From: Protula sp. h YS-2021
Taxonomy: Eukaryota > Annelida > Polychaeta > Sabellida > Serpulidae
Assembly: GCA_949752745.1 (NCBI GenBank)
Contig: OX457027.1
Span: 78,485,214-78,549,213 of the forward strand
Length of the DNA: 64,000 nucleotides
Direction of reading: 5' to 3'
Shown: in pieces, positions 23,901 to 35,199 of the stretch
Layout of the letters: each line of letters starts with the position of its first letter
Position numbering within the stretch: position 1 is the first letter of the stretch
Notes under the pieces: generated by a model
Databases searched by the model: none
Told to the model about the DNA's origin: nothing
The model's input: the letters and a program-made list of their open reading frames with translations, nothing else
Made by a program: the position numbers and the translations under genes

Positions 23901-25130
23901 TGAAAGACACTAATAGCAAAAATAGTAACAACAGAACTAGCAAGAACATACTAATAGTAACTGTAAACTAGCAATAACAAATGCAAAATAACGACAACAA
24001 TATGAATAATAGCAGCTAATAGCAGATATAACTAATAAGAAAATGAGAACAGTTCATTTATATGAACAGAAAAGTCACATAAAAGTCTCAATTAAACCAG
24101 ATAAAACAGTAATACTTATAATAATAGCAATAAACATTAATATCCATATACATAGTAACATTAACAAAAAGAAAGCAAACCAGCAGCATAATAATAAATT
24201 AAAATGAGAAAAAATAATAGTAAAAAAGGTAGCAACCGAACACCAAAACTAACAATAACTGCAGACTATCAACAACAATCACAATCGTAATACAAAAACT
24301 ACAAATGACAAAAATAATTGCATAATTAATGGTAATTATAAATGACGGTATAAAATAATCAAATACAAGGATAATAATTGTCATAAAATATAGTCAGGGA
24401 ATGAATAAAAGTAAATAAAAACAATAAAAACATCAACTCCAATAACAATACCAATAAACAAAAATATACAGAAATATTAATAAAGATATATAATACATGT
24501 ATGAAAACAACAGAAATGTGCCAATACAGAAATAATAACAGTGATACATAAATAGATAAAAGTACTAATAAAACAAAATTACAGCAATAAAACAAGAAAC
24601 AATGTTAATTATAACTGTAACAATAGCAAGTAAGACCAGAAAGTATTAAAAAAAAGTTAAACGGTTAATGTCATTAAATAAAAACAGTAATCATTATAAT
24701 AATTGCCAAAGTAATACCTCTGACTTATTGCCATAATTAATAAGAATACCGATTATATCAGAAATCTAAACATACCAGAAACATCTATAACATAATGACA
24801 ATAATTATAGTAATAAAAATAAAAGTAACTGGGAAAATAACATCACCACTATCTGCATGATAACAAGAGTAAAGAGAGTAACAACTGCAAAAGTAATATA
24901 GATAATAAAAAGAATAGTAAAAAGTAATATGAATACTCGCAACATCATAATAATAGTAAGATATGTAACTATAACAAAAATAATGCAATCAATATCAAAA
25001 ACAGTAACGACAGAACCAACAGTATCATAATAACAGCCAAAAGTAAAAACCGAAAAAACAACAGTATTAATGATAGCAATGTTAGCAGCTACAACAAAAA
25101 ATAATGCCAATAGCATTGGTAGTAATACTT
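19735..25130. repeat. 5.4-kb AAT/AAC-rich low-complexity block
   Basis: The plus strand is dominated by A with AAT, AAC and AAG triplets and is very poor in runs of T, giving strong strand asymmetry. The long hydrophobic frames on the minus strand are translation of this bias, not genes. A diverged longer motif recurs irregularly: (TATA)AGxCCTTTGTGAAATTAA...CAGTxATAGTTATA near 22,710, 23,130, 23,265, 23,390, 23,670, 23,775 and 24,085. Repeats of ~200 bp (AATAAATACATGAATAAAAAAGC type) occur at 20,230-21,120. This suggests an expanded, decayed satellite. The last ~950 bp (24,186-25,130) are mirrored at 33,538-34,482. Confidence 0.85.
22232..22346. repeat. (GAA)n/(GGA)n microsatellite
   Basis: About 115 bases of GAA with GGA units at the left end: a purine-only strand able to form triplex DNA. 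The poly-Glu frame over it is spurious. Confidence 0.9.
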
Positions 25131-25336
25131 GCATTTCTTGAACTTCTGCCTCCATAAATTGACCTTTTCACTCAGGCGCCATGTGGATAACTAGAGCCTC
25201 AACTGCTAATAGCATCGTTCCGGTGCTTGGTTTCGCATGCTTGTTGCATAATTACATCCCATTCGTGTACAGACATGACAAGCAATTATTTTATTTTATT
25301 ATTATTTTTGGCTGACGACAGCAATTTACCGGTAAG

Positions 25337-25344
25337 TATATAAG
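25337..25344 (+). promoter_or_regulatory. TATA box of the PC4-like gene
   Basis: TATATAAG lies 51 bases before ATG 25,388, the same octamer and spacing range as for the Cys-rich gene at 13,825. The mirror copy is at 33,324-33,331 on minus. Confidence 0.45.
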
Positions 25345-25387
25345 CACAACATTTTGGCTTTTTACTATCAATTCCCTGACTGCCAAG

Positions 25388-26112
25388 ATGTCGCAATATA
25401 TTGTTTCGTAAGCGAGTTGTGACAGAAAAGAATACCAGGCGGTTGTTATAGCTAGTTCTTCATCTTTGGATAACAAGAACTATGAAGGAGACGTAGCCTA
25501 CGTTCACCTTGGGCTTGAAAAATATGCAATTTTAATTACACACAAAGGTAAGATATATTTAGTTATTCTTTCCGCAAGTATTTTCAATGAAATGAGCAAC
25601 ATTTTATTATTGCACACCTATTCCATTTATATTTTCACTACTTTAACTTTTACCATTATTTGAGGGCTAATTCCAACTTGTTTATTTCAGGTGTTTCATA
25701 TATGGAAATAACAGACTGCGTACAGTATTCGGATGGAGGGAAATTATACAGAAAGGCTCGCGGTGGAATTCGTTTTTCTAGTCCTGCTTTTCTCCTGCTC
25801 TTGTACAAGAACAACAGGGATTTAAGTGCAGTCACCGAAAACTGTGATTCGCACAAGACTCATTTATGTGGCAATTATTTCGCGAGATTCTTGCGCAATG
25901 CTTTCGTTGAAATTAGACAGTGGTACAACGAAAACGACAAAGTGCTTCCTGGTTTACCGAAACAAAATCTAACTGTTCCCCAATGGCATCGATTTCGCGA
26001 AGCCATGAAATTTTTTGCTGAACATTATTTCCCAGGCTGTGAGAGTGAAGTTTGCTTGAACCAGAATCATCACCGCTTCCTAGGTTGCGCCAATTGTAAA
26101 TCTTTGCTTTGA
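25388..26112 (+). CDS. Two-exon protein with two PC4/p15-like domains (left copy)
   Basis: PC4 (positive cofactor 4) domains bind single-stranded DNA and act in transcription. Exon 1 runs to 25,547 (AAAG|GTAAG) and exon 2 from 25,691 (TTTCAG|GT) to TGA 26,110-26,112. The intron is 143 bp and the phases agree. Domain 1 spans the junction: ILITHKG|VSYMEITDCVQY...RGGIRFSSPAFLLLL. Domain 2 is NAFVEIRQWYNENDKVLPGL...LTVPQWHRFREAM, with the typical 'V-x-IR-x-W/Y-Y' strand and the 'L-x-x-x-QW' helix start. The tail has CESEVC...CANC, possibly a zinc site. The assignment is by pattern, not search. Oddity: ATG 25,388 is followed in frame by TAA at 25,409, after which the frame is open; either a nonsense mutation or another start or exon exists. 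Confidence 0.55.
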
Positions 26113-29100
26113 GGTATGAGGTTGTAATTATTTATTATTAATTTCCATGAGTGAAACCTTGTAATATATTTTGGTATTTTTTTTTTTCAAAATAAGAGTG
26201 CAACAAAAAATGAGAAGACTTACCCTAGGCAAACTTTGAATGCTTATGTACATATGTATGCACATTATACGTTTACTCTTCTCGGCTGTTAAATATCTAT
26301 TTTTATGCTTTGACCAAAAGGCAATAAAATGCAATGTCATCATCTTTCGTCCTTTTATTTATTTTTAAAAGGTGCGTGAGTGGTACACTATGTAAATATA
26401 AGTGAACCATGACATTAGTTAATACTTCTCAGGTGCGCACCCAAATTTGCTATACCTTCTGTTCCATTAACGTGACATGTATCAAATAGTTAATTGCACT
26501 CTTCCCACTTGTCTGGCATTGATAACAATAACTACGCGGTGTTACACTAAAATAGCTAACCAATAGGGTCACTGAAATTTATGTACTTCCCCCATTTGAC
26601 TTGTAGACCATAATGTGTAATGTTTAATTACTTTTACCAGCTACTCTCCCGCTTACAGCATCATCATTACTTAAAATTTAAATATTTTTGGCCCTTCTTT
26701 GTTTTGACAGCAAGGAGTCAATCGCATAAAAGTCATGTGATATAGAAATTGAAAACAAATATGACCTTAGCTGCGGAAATAGTTACTACACAAAATCAAC
26801 TACAGCATGAAACCATCATTACTTCTCTACGAACTTGACATTGTCAGGTGACTTTAATTCAATTCTGTTGCCACTTTTCTTCATGAAGACCCGTGCTTAG
26901 CTTTCTTCCATTGTATCAGAGGGCAAAAAGAACTGTATTTGTTTCAATGACACTAAAGGTAATTTGAAGTAGTCCCCAATTATTTCTACAATGTAAAATA
27001 TTTCATACACTGTTTCACATTTTCCGAGCATGGGAGAAAGGGTTACCCTGAAAAGGTGAAAACTCGAATTTCGGCTACTTTCCTTATTCTAGCAGTGATA
27101 GCGAAGACATCTGAGTATCTTGTTTGTGTAAACATAGACATTTTGAAACTTTGAAGAATTTATCTTTGGAAATTCCATCAGATGACCACATTATAGTGTG
27201 TCGTCGGTTGTCGACATGCATTTTTTCCACGACTTGTAATCGGCAGTCTGTACATTCCAAAAATTGATTCAAAATAGTTAATTTCATAATTTGTCTTTCG
27301 ACACAGTCGCCTCTGCAAGCTGCATTGTGTCGTCACTGGTGAATGACTAGAAAAACAAATGACGTAAAAGTTAAAATCCAGCGTTATGATACATTTTGGG
27401 ACCACTAAATAAGCATAGCTTCTATAAATACTGAGACAGAATGGTTTCTTTTAACAACTTTATTAAACAACAGGTTCAAATAGACTGTTCGAATGTCGTG
27501 AATATGTGTCTTAAATAGTATCAATGCAACCTATTAAAATGTTACTGTATACCTTTCCCCGTCTCCTGGTTGCAGGCTCGTCTCTGAAAATATCTTTGTG
27601 ACACACATAAGTATGACCTTTTCAACTTCTATTGTATTACCGTATCGTCCCAGACCCTACTTAGGCAGACATTTTACTCACAACAATAGGAATCCTTGCA
27701 AACAGTTTGTTAATTCTTAACTGGTTCCAATATTGTTAATACTGACCTTTCCTCTATCTTGAAATATGGTATTTAAAGTCTGAAGACAGAATAAAAAAGT
27801 TAGTACACAGCTCATTTAGTGCCACTTTGCGACTCTGTCAACCATCTCATAACCTTAAATTCTTAAATGATGCCAAAAGAATATTACATCTTTTCCAGTC
27901 TTTAAAGCGTGGTCATGGCTTTCTAGAAGTTCTAACATTAAAGCATTCAATATTTTAAGTTCTCAAATGCAAAGCCTTTTATATAGGTTAGTCTTGATAA
28001 CTTGAATGACTATTTTTAGGGTTCCGACCTCTTCAGAGAATAGTTATGACCCATGCGTAAGTCTTGTTTTCAGAGTACTTTATTCTGTATCAGAGGCTGC
28101 AGCTTTATCGTCAACTTTATAGAGTCTTGTATGTAAAAATGTCTTACTCTTTGTATCCTTCTCTAAGCTCTGCAAAATATATCTGGAATACGCTCGGCCT
28201 TGGTAAATATGAAAGGGTTTTAAGACCAATGGTTGGTAGTGTTCATTAAAGACGACTGAGAACCCTAAATTTAGCGACGGACTCATTCATAATGACCACC
28301 TCCTTAAAAGGAGATATAACTGATACCACATGTAGGAATAGCATCTGGGTTTCTGTCTATAAATCATCAAGAGTCTGTTCCAAGGTCTTCTTTGTGTGTA
28401 GGATTTTCTCCGTTTGCATGCACATTCATTGCATCTTGCATGACAAGTTAGAAAGCTGGTGAGGATCTAAGAGCATTTAAGCATAGCCCTAGACCTTAAT
28501 TTTGTTTTGGCTTCAGAATCTTCATAAAACATAGTCTGCTAGTCCTTAAGCTATGCCATAGTCTACTCAGATTTTATCGGGGTTATAAAAAGCATTAATG
28601 TCCCTCCATGCTGCCCAGTCATGCAGATTCAATACCTTTTTTGGAGTTTTCTTTTCTCGTCTCAGGTGTAGGGATAGGTGTTAACTTGGAGTAAAATATC
28701 AGTGCTTAACACTTCTTTTCCTTTGTCACAGCTGTGTCGACATTTGAGATATGTATATCCGAATAGTCATTGTCAGCAAAATGTTCTCTTTGAATGCATT
28801 GAAGACATAACTCTTCGAATGTTGGGTAATATGCTTCCTTCAACTTCCATTTTCGGGTTTAGCCCGACTCAGTAACATGCAAAAGTGGTCATTGGCATAG
28901 ACATCATATGATATTTTACCCTTAAAATGGAGGCATAAGCTGAGTCTATAGACACTCCATAGAGGTTTTTGAATGAGGATGAGGATGGAAATTAGAGATT
29001 CAGCGTTAAATCTGGTTAGTATTTTAATGATTTAGAAGTTCTTCGAAATCACCTTATTCATTTAATTAATATCATCACAAAACTAACCCTAAATAATTTA

Positions 29101-29174
29101 TCAAAGTGTCTCTGAATGAATGTCATTTCAAACTGCAACTTGTGTGATTTTCCCGAACTATATATCTTATTGGA
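26113..29174. other. Arm segment without a recognisable gene
   Basis: About 3 kb of AT-rich, non-repetitive-looking DNA. Short frames (for example minus 27,084-27,405 and plus 28,064-28,249, 28,678-28,875) have no domain I recognise. Mirrored in full at 29,494-32,555. Confidence 0.5.
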
Positions 29175-29493
29175 CAAGTGGAAGGTCAGCTTCTCTGTGG
29201 CGTCTTTATTCATGACTAACTTTACCCCCTTCAGCGGCTATGGGGGCTATATTAGAACCCACTTGCTAAAGCATGAAGTGAGAGAAAAAGGGGGAATAAA
29301 GAAAGTAAAAAAAGAGCTAAAAGAAAGAATGCAAACTTTAATTCAGACAAGTAATGGCGTAATAACTATGGTGTATGTGTGTGTGAGAGTGTTTTCATAT
29401 TAAAGTGTGTTATTTTTAATTATGAATATTTTATTATTTTAATTCTTTCTATCTATTACATTTAATACGCATTAAAAGTTTGCGATATGTTTT
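29175..29493. other. Spacer at the centre of the palindrome
   Basis: 319 bp present once. It contains the rest of an open frame that starts in the left arm (29,116-29,403, Lys-rich, no known domain) and AT-rich DNA. No inverted repeat or hairpin terminus of note is seen within it. Confidence 0.9.
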
Positions 29494-32400
29494 TCCAATA
29501 AGATATATAGTTCGGGAAAATCACACAAGTTGCAGTTTGAAATGACATTCATTCAGAGACACTTTGATAAATTATTTAGGGTTAGTTTTGTGATGATATT
29601 AATTAAATGAATAAGGTGATTTCGAAGAACTTCTAAATCATTAAAATACTAACCAGATTTAACGCTGAATCTCTAATTTCCATCCTCATCCTCATTCAAA
29701 AACCTCTATGGAGTGTCTATAGACTCAGCTTATGCCTCCATTTTAAGGGTAAAATATCATATGATGTCTATGCCAATGACCACTTTTGCATGTTACTGAG
29801 TCGGGCTAAACCCGAAAATGGAAGTTGAAGGAAGCATATTACCCAACATTCGAAGAGTTATGTCTTCAATGCATTCAAAGAGAACATTTTGCTGACAATG
29901 ACTATTCGGATATACATATCTCAAATGTCGACACAGCTGTGACAAAGGAAAAGAAGTGTTAAGCACTGATATTTTACTCCAAGTTAACACCTATCCCTAC
30001 ACCTGAGACGAGAAAAGAAAACTCCAAAAAAGGTATTGAATCTGCATGACTGGGCAGCATGGAGGGACATTAATGCTTTTTATAACCCCGATAAAATCTG
30101 AGTAGACTATGGCATAGCTTAAGGACTAGCAGACTATGTTTTATGAAGATTCTGAAGCCAAAACAAAATTAAGGTCTAGGGCTATGCTTAAATGCTCTTA
30201 GATCCTCACCAGCTTTCTAACTTGTCATGCAAGATGCAATGAATGTGCATGCAAACGGAGAAAATCCTACACACAAAGAAGACCTTGGAACAGACTCTTG
30301 ATGATTTATAGACAGAAACCCAGATGCTATTCCTACATGTGGTATCAGTTATATCTCCTTTTAAGGAGGTGGTCATTATGAATGAGTCCGTCGCTAAATT
30401 TAGGGTTCTCAGTCGTCTTTAATGAACACTACCAACCATTGGTCTTAAAACCCTTTCATATTTACCAAGGCCGAGCGTATTCCAGATATATTTTGCAGAG
30501 CTTAGAGAAGGATACAAAGAGTAAGACATTTTTACATACAAGACTCTATAAAGTTGACGATAAAGCTGCAGCCTCTGATACAGAATAAAGTACTCTGAAA
30601 ACAAGACTTACGCATGGGTCATAACTATTCTCTGAAGAGGTCGGAACCCTAAAAATAGTCATTCAAGTTATCAAGACTAACCTATATAAAAGGCTTTGCA
30701 TTTGAGAACTTAAAATATTGAATGCTTTAATGTTAGAACTTCTAGAAAGCCATGACCACGCTTTAAAGACTGGAAAAGATGTAATATTCTTTTGGCATCA
30801 TTTAAGAATTTAAGGTTATGAGATGGTTGACAGAGTCGCAAAGTGGCACTAAATGAGCTGTGTACTAACTTTTTTATTCTGTCTTCAGACTTTAAATACC
30901 ATATTTCAAGATAGAGGAAAGGTCAGTATTAACAATATTGGAACCAGTTAAGAATTAACAAACTGTTTGCAAGGATTCCTATTGTTGTGAGTAAAATGTC
31001 TGCCTAAGTAGGGTCTGGGACGATACGGTAATACAATAGAAGTTGAAAAGGTCATACTTATGTGTGTCACAAAGATATTTTCAGAGACGAGCCTGCAACC
31101 AGGAGACGGGGAAAGGTATACAGTAACATTTTAATAGGTTGCATTGATACTATTTAAGACACATATTCACGACATTCGAACAGTCTATTTGAACCTGTTG
31201 TTTAATAAAGTTGTTAAAAGAAACCATTCTGTCTCAGTATTTATAGAAGCTATGCTTATTTAGTGGTCCCAAAATGTATCATAACGCTGGATTTTAACTT
31301 TTACGTCATTTGTTTTTCTAGTCATTCACCAGTGACGACACAATGCAGCTTGCAGAGGCGACTGTGTCGAAAGACAAATTATGAAATTAACTATTTTGAA
31401 TCAATTTTTGGAATGTACAGACTGCCGATTACAAGTCGTGGAAAAAATGCATGTCGACAACCGACGACACACTATAATGTGGTCATCTGATGGAATTTCC
31501 AAAGATAAATTCTTCAAAGTTTCAAAATGTCTATGTTTACACAAACAAGATACTCAGATGTCTTCGCTATCACTGCTAGAATAAGGAAAGTAGCCGAAAT
31601 TCGAGTTTTCACCTTTTCAGGGTAACCCTTTCTCCCATGCTCGGAAAATGTGAAACAGTGTATGAAATATTTTACATTGTAGAAATAATTGGGGACTACT
31701 TCAAATTACCTTTAGTGTCATTGAAACAAATACAGTTCTTTTTGCCCTCTGATACAATGGAAGAAAGCTAAGCACGGGTCTTCATGAAGAAAAGTGGCAA
31801 CAGAATTGAATTAAAGTCACCTGACAATGTCAAGTTCGTAGAGAAGTAATGATGGTTTCATGCTGTAGTTGATTTTGTGTAGTAACTATTTCCGCAGCTA
31901 AGGTCATATTTGTTTTCAATTTCTATATCACATGACTTTTATGCGATTGACTCCTTGCTGTCAAAACAAAGAAGGGCCAAAAATATTTAAATTTTAAGTA
32001 ATGATGATGCTGTAAGCGGGAGAGTAGCTGGTAAAAGTAATTAAACATTACACATTATGGTCTACAAGTCAAATGGGGGAAGTACATAAATTTCAGTGAC
32101 CCTATTGGTTAGCTATTTTAGTGTAACACCGCGTAGTTATTGTTATCAATGCCAGACAAGTGGGAAGAGTGCAATTAACTATTTGATACATGTCACGTTA
32201 ATGGAACAGAAGGTATAGCAAATTTGGGTGCGCACCTGAGAAGTATTAACTAATGTCATGGTTCACTTATATTTACATAGTGTACCACTCACGCACCTTT
32301 TAAAAATAAATAAAAGGACGAAAGATGATGACATTGCATTTTATTGCCTTTTGGTCAAAGCATAAAAATAGATATTTAACAGCCGAGAAGAGTAAACGTA

Positions 32401-34482
32401 TAATGTGCATACATATGTACATAAGCATTCAAAGTTTGCCTAGGGTAAGTCTTCTCATTTTTTGTTGCACTCTTATTTTGAAAAAAAAAAATACCAAAAT
32501 ATATTACAAGGTTTCACTCATGGAAATTAATAATAAATAATTACAACCTCATACCTCAAAGCAAAGATTTACAATTGGCGCAACCTAGGAAGCGGTGATG
32601 ATTCTGGTTCAAGCAAACTTCACTCTCACAGCCTGGGAAATAATGTTCAGCAAAAAATTTCATGGCTTCGCGAAATCGATGCCATTGGGGAACAGTTAGA
32701 TTTTGTTTCGGTAAACCAGGAAGCACTTTGTCGTTTTCGTTGTACCACTGTCTAATTTCAACGAAAGCATTGCGCAAGAATCTCGCGAAATAATTGCCAC
32801 ATAAATGAGTCTTGTGCGAATCACAGTTTTCGGTGACTGCACTTAAATCCCTGTTGTTCTTGTACAAGAGCAGGAGAAAAGCAGGACTAGAAAAACGAAT
32901 TCCACCGCGAGCCTTTCTGTATAATTTCCCTCCATCCGAATACTGTACGCAGTCTGTTATTTCCATATATGAAACACCTGAAATAAACAAGTTGGAATTA
33001 GCCCTCAAATAATGGTAAAAGTTAAAGTAGTGAAAATATAAATGGAATAGGTGTGCAATAATAAAATGTTGCTCATTTCATTGAAAATACTTGCGGAAAG
33101 AATAACTAAATATATCTTACCTTTGTGTGTAATTAAAATTGCATATTTTTCAAGCCCAAGGTGAACGTAGGCTACGTCTCCTTCATAGTTCTTGTTATCC
33201 AAAGATGAAGAACTAGCTATAACAACCGCCTGGTATTCTTTTCTGTCACAACTCGCTTACGAAACAATATATTGCGACATCTTGGCAGTCAGGGAATTGA
33301 TAGTAAAAAGCCAAAATGTTGTGCTTATATACTTACCGGTAAATTGCTGTCGTCAGCCAAAAATAATAATAAAATAAAATAATTGCTTGTCATGTCTGTA
33401 CACGAATGGGATGTAATTATGCAACAAGCATGCGAAACCAAGCACCGGAACGATGCTATTAGCAGTTGAGGCTCTAGTTATCCACATGGCGCCTGAGTGA
33501 AAAGGTCAATTTATGGAGGCAGAAGTTCAAGAAATGCAAGTATTACTACCAATGCTATTGGCATTATTTTTTGTTGTAGCTGCTAACATTGCTATCATTA
33601 ATACTGTTGTTTTTTCGGTTTTTACTTTTGGCTGTTATTATGATACTGTTGGTTCTGTCGTTACTGTTTTTGATATTGATTGCATTATTTTTGTTATAGT
33701 TACATATCTTACTATTATTATGATGTTGCGAGTATTCATATTACTTTTTACTATTCTTTTTATTATCTATATTACTTTTGCAGTTGTTACTCTCTTTACT
33801 CTTGTTATCATGCAGATAGTGGTGATGTTATTTTCCCAGTTACTTTTATTTTTATTACTATAATTATTGTCATTATGTTATAGATGTTTCTGGTATGTTT
33901 AGATTTCTGATATAATCGGTATTCTTATTAATTATGGCAATAAGTCAGAGGTATTACTTTGGCAATTATTATAATGATTACTGTTTTTATTTAATGACAT
34001 TAACCGTTTAACTTTTTTTTAATACTTTCTGGTCTTACTTGCTATTGTTACAGTTATAATTAACATTGTTTCTTGTTTTATTGCTGTAATTTTGTTTTAT
34101 TAGTACTTTTATCTATTTATGTATCACTGTTATTATTTCTGTATTGGCACATTTCTGTTGTTTTCATACATGTATTATATATCTTTATTAATATTTCTGT
34201 ATATTTTTGTTTATTGGTATTGTTATTGGAGTTGATGTTTTTATTGTTTTTATTTACTTTTATTCATTCCCTGACTATATTTTATGACAATTATTATCCT
34301 TGTATTTGATTATTTTATACCGTCATTTATAATTACCATTAATTATGCAATTATTTTTGTCATTTGTAGTTTTTGTATTACGATTGTGATTGTTGTTGAT
34401 AGTCTGCAGTTATTGTTAGTTTTGGTGTTCGGTTGCTACCTTTTTTACTATTATTTTTTCTCATTTTAATTTATTATTATGC
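29494..34482 (-). repeat. Inner palindrome, right arm (4,989 bp)
   Basis: Exact reverse complement of 24,186-29,174 wherever compared. It ends at the first N of the gap, so the true extent is unknown. A contig that ends with an inverted copy of its own last 5 kb is a classic sign of fold-back reads, but a real palindrome would look the same. Confidence 0.95.
32556..33280 (-). CDS. Two-exon protein with two PC4/p15-like domains (right copy)
   Basis: The mirror image of the gene at 25,388-26,112: ATG 33,280, the same in-frame TAA at 33,259-33,257, exon 1 ending at 33,121, exon 2 32,978-32,556. No amino-acid difference from the left copy. If the palindrome is an artefact this copy does not exist. 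Confidence 0.45.
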
Positions 34483-34682
34483 NNNNNNNNNNNNNNNNNN
34501 NNNNNNNNNNNNNNNNNNNNNNNNNNNNNNNNNNNNNNNNNNNNNNNNNNNNNNNNNNNNNNNNNNNNNNNNNNNNNNNNNNNNNNNNNNNNNNNNNNNN
34601 NNNNNNNNNNNNNNNNNNNNNNNNNNNNNNNNNNNNNNNNNNNNNNNNNNNNNNNNNNNNNNNNNNNNNNNNNNNNNNNNNN
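34483..34682. other. Assembly gap (200 N)
   Basis: Exactly 200 N, probably a placeholder of unknown length. Sequence on its left corresponds to 24,186 of the left arm and sequence on its right to about 13,434. If the palindrome is real, about 10.7 kb matching 13,434-24,186 could be missing here. Confidence 0.95.
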
Positions 34683-34774
34683 AAGCAAAACAACCTGTCT
34701 TGGCATGTGTGTGCATGCATGTGTGGGAAAAAATCACGTGATGGCGTGAAGATGACGTCATTTTCACGTCATCT

Positions 34775-35050
34775 TCACGCCATTCCAACACGCGGGCGCT
34801 CTTTCAAAAAAAAAAACTGGGCCAGAAACCCTATGTTGGTTCTGGCCCACCTTAGCTCGGCCATTTCCATTCTTTTGACCCTACTGAGTTCATACAGGAA
34901 CAGTCTGTAGGGAAACGCCTCGAATTTTTTGCATGGAACAGCATCTCCAACGGAGACGATGTCGCCAAGCTGTGTATCTTGAATGATGGGTTCAAACCTC
35001 TTGATTGTTAACGGTTTGTGAATCTCGTTGTCTCGCTTTGTAGCAGTCAT
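34775..35050 (-). CDS. Hypothetical ORF starting in right-only DNA
   Basis: 91-residue frame. The first ~58 residues (from MTATKRDNEIHKPLTIKRFE) lie in sequence unique to the right arm and look protein-like. The rest runs into the repeat shared with 13,195-13,434 and is probably not native. A CATAAAAGCG box lies about 40 bases upstream of the ATG (near 35,090). No family recognised. It may be a 5' gene fragment cut by a rearrangement. Confidence 0.3.
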   Translation of the reverse strand: MTATKRDNEIHKPLTIKRFEPIIQDTQLGDIVSVGDAVPCKKFEAFPYRLFLYELSRVKRMEMAELRWARTNIGFLAQFFFLKERPRVGMA

Positions 35051-35084
35051 GACTAAAGTGTATGTGTTTATATCTGTGACAACG

Positions 35085-35197
35085 CGCTTTTATGCAAACC
35101 GACGCTCATTGCGTTATTTCACTATGACTATGTTACCGGCGAGTGTATGGATGCCAGAAATCACTTGAAAGAAAACGATGCCAAAGAAACCGACTGA
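35085..35197 (+). pseudogene. 3' fragment of the GT31 glycosyltransferase
   Basis: About 33 codons matching the C-terminus of the gene at 10,438-11,954, with the same stop position: PTLIALFHYDYVTGECMDARN here against PTLVALHHYDYVSGKCMAARN there. The gene is on plus here, as expected of an inverted copy. Everything upstream is deleted and replaced. Confidence 0.85.
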
Positions 35198-35199
35198 CA

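Larger units (their letters stand above)
24186..29174 (+). repeat. Inner palindrome, left arm (4,989 bp)
   Basis: Every position x here pairs with 58,668-x on the other side. All translated frames in this arm recur identically in the right arm, and I found no mismatch at the points I checked. The arm ends at 29,174/29,494, where C faces T. Its outer limit is set by the gap, not by loss of identity. It contains the end of the simple-sequence block, the PC4-like gene and about 3 kb without a recognisable gene. Confidence 0.95.

Noticed and set aside
19690..25155. Many long hydrophobic minus-strand frames that look like membrane proteins
   Set aside because: They are translation of AAT/AAC-rich simple sequence read as ATT/GTT codons. 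They have no conserved motif and the same bias is seen in all frames.
25409..25426. An 18-base GTAAGC...GACAG 'micro-intron' that would remove the early stop in the PC4-like gene
   Set aside because: It is far below the usual minimum for animal introns. A nonsense mutation or an unrecognised upstream exon is more likely.
34812..34850. GGGCCAGAAACCC-type hairpin as a possible terminator or RNA structure
   Set aside because: It is part of the repeat shared with 13,260-13,290, and the two copies show no compensating changes.
34433..34910. Frames running through the N gap
   Set aside because: They consist mostly of X and are an artefact of the gap.
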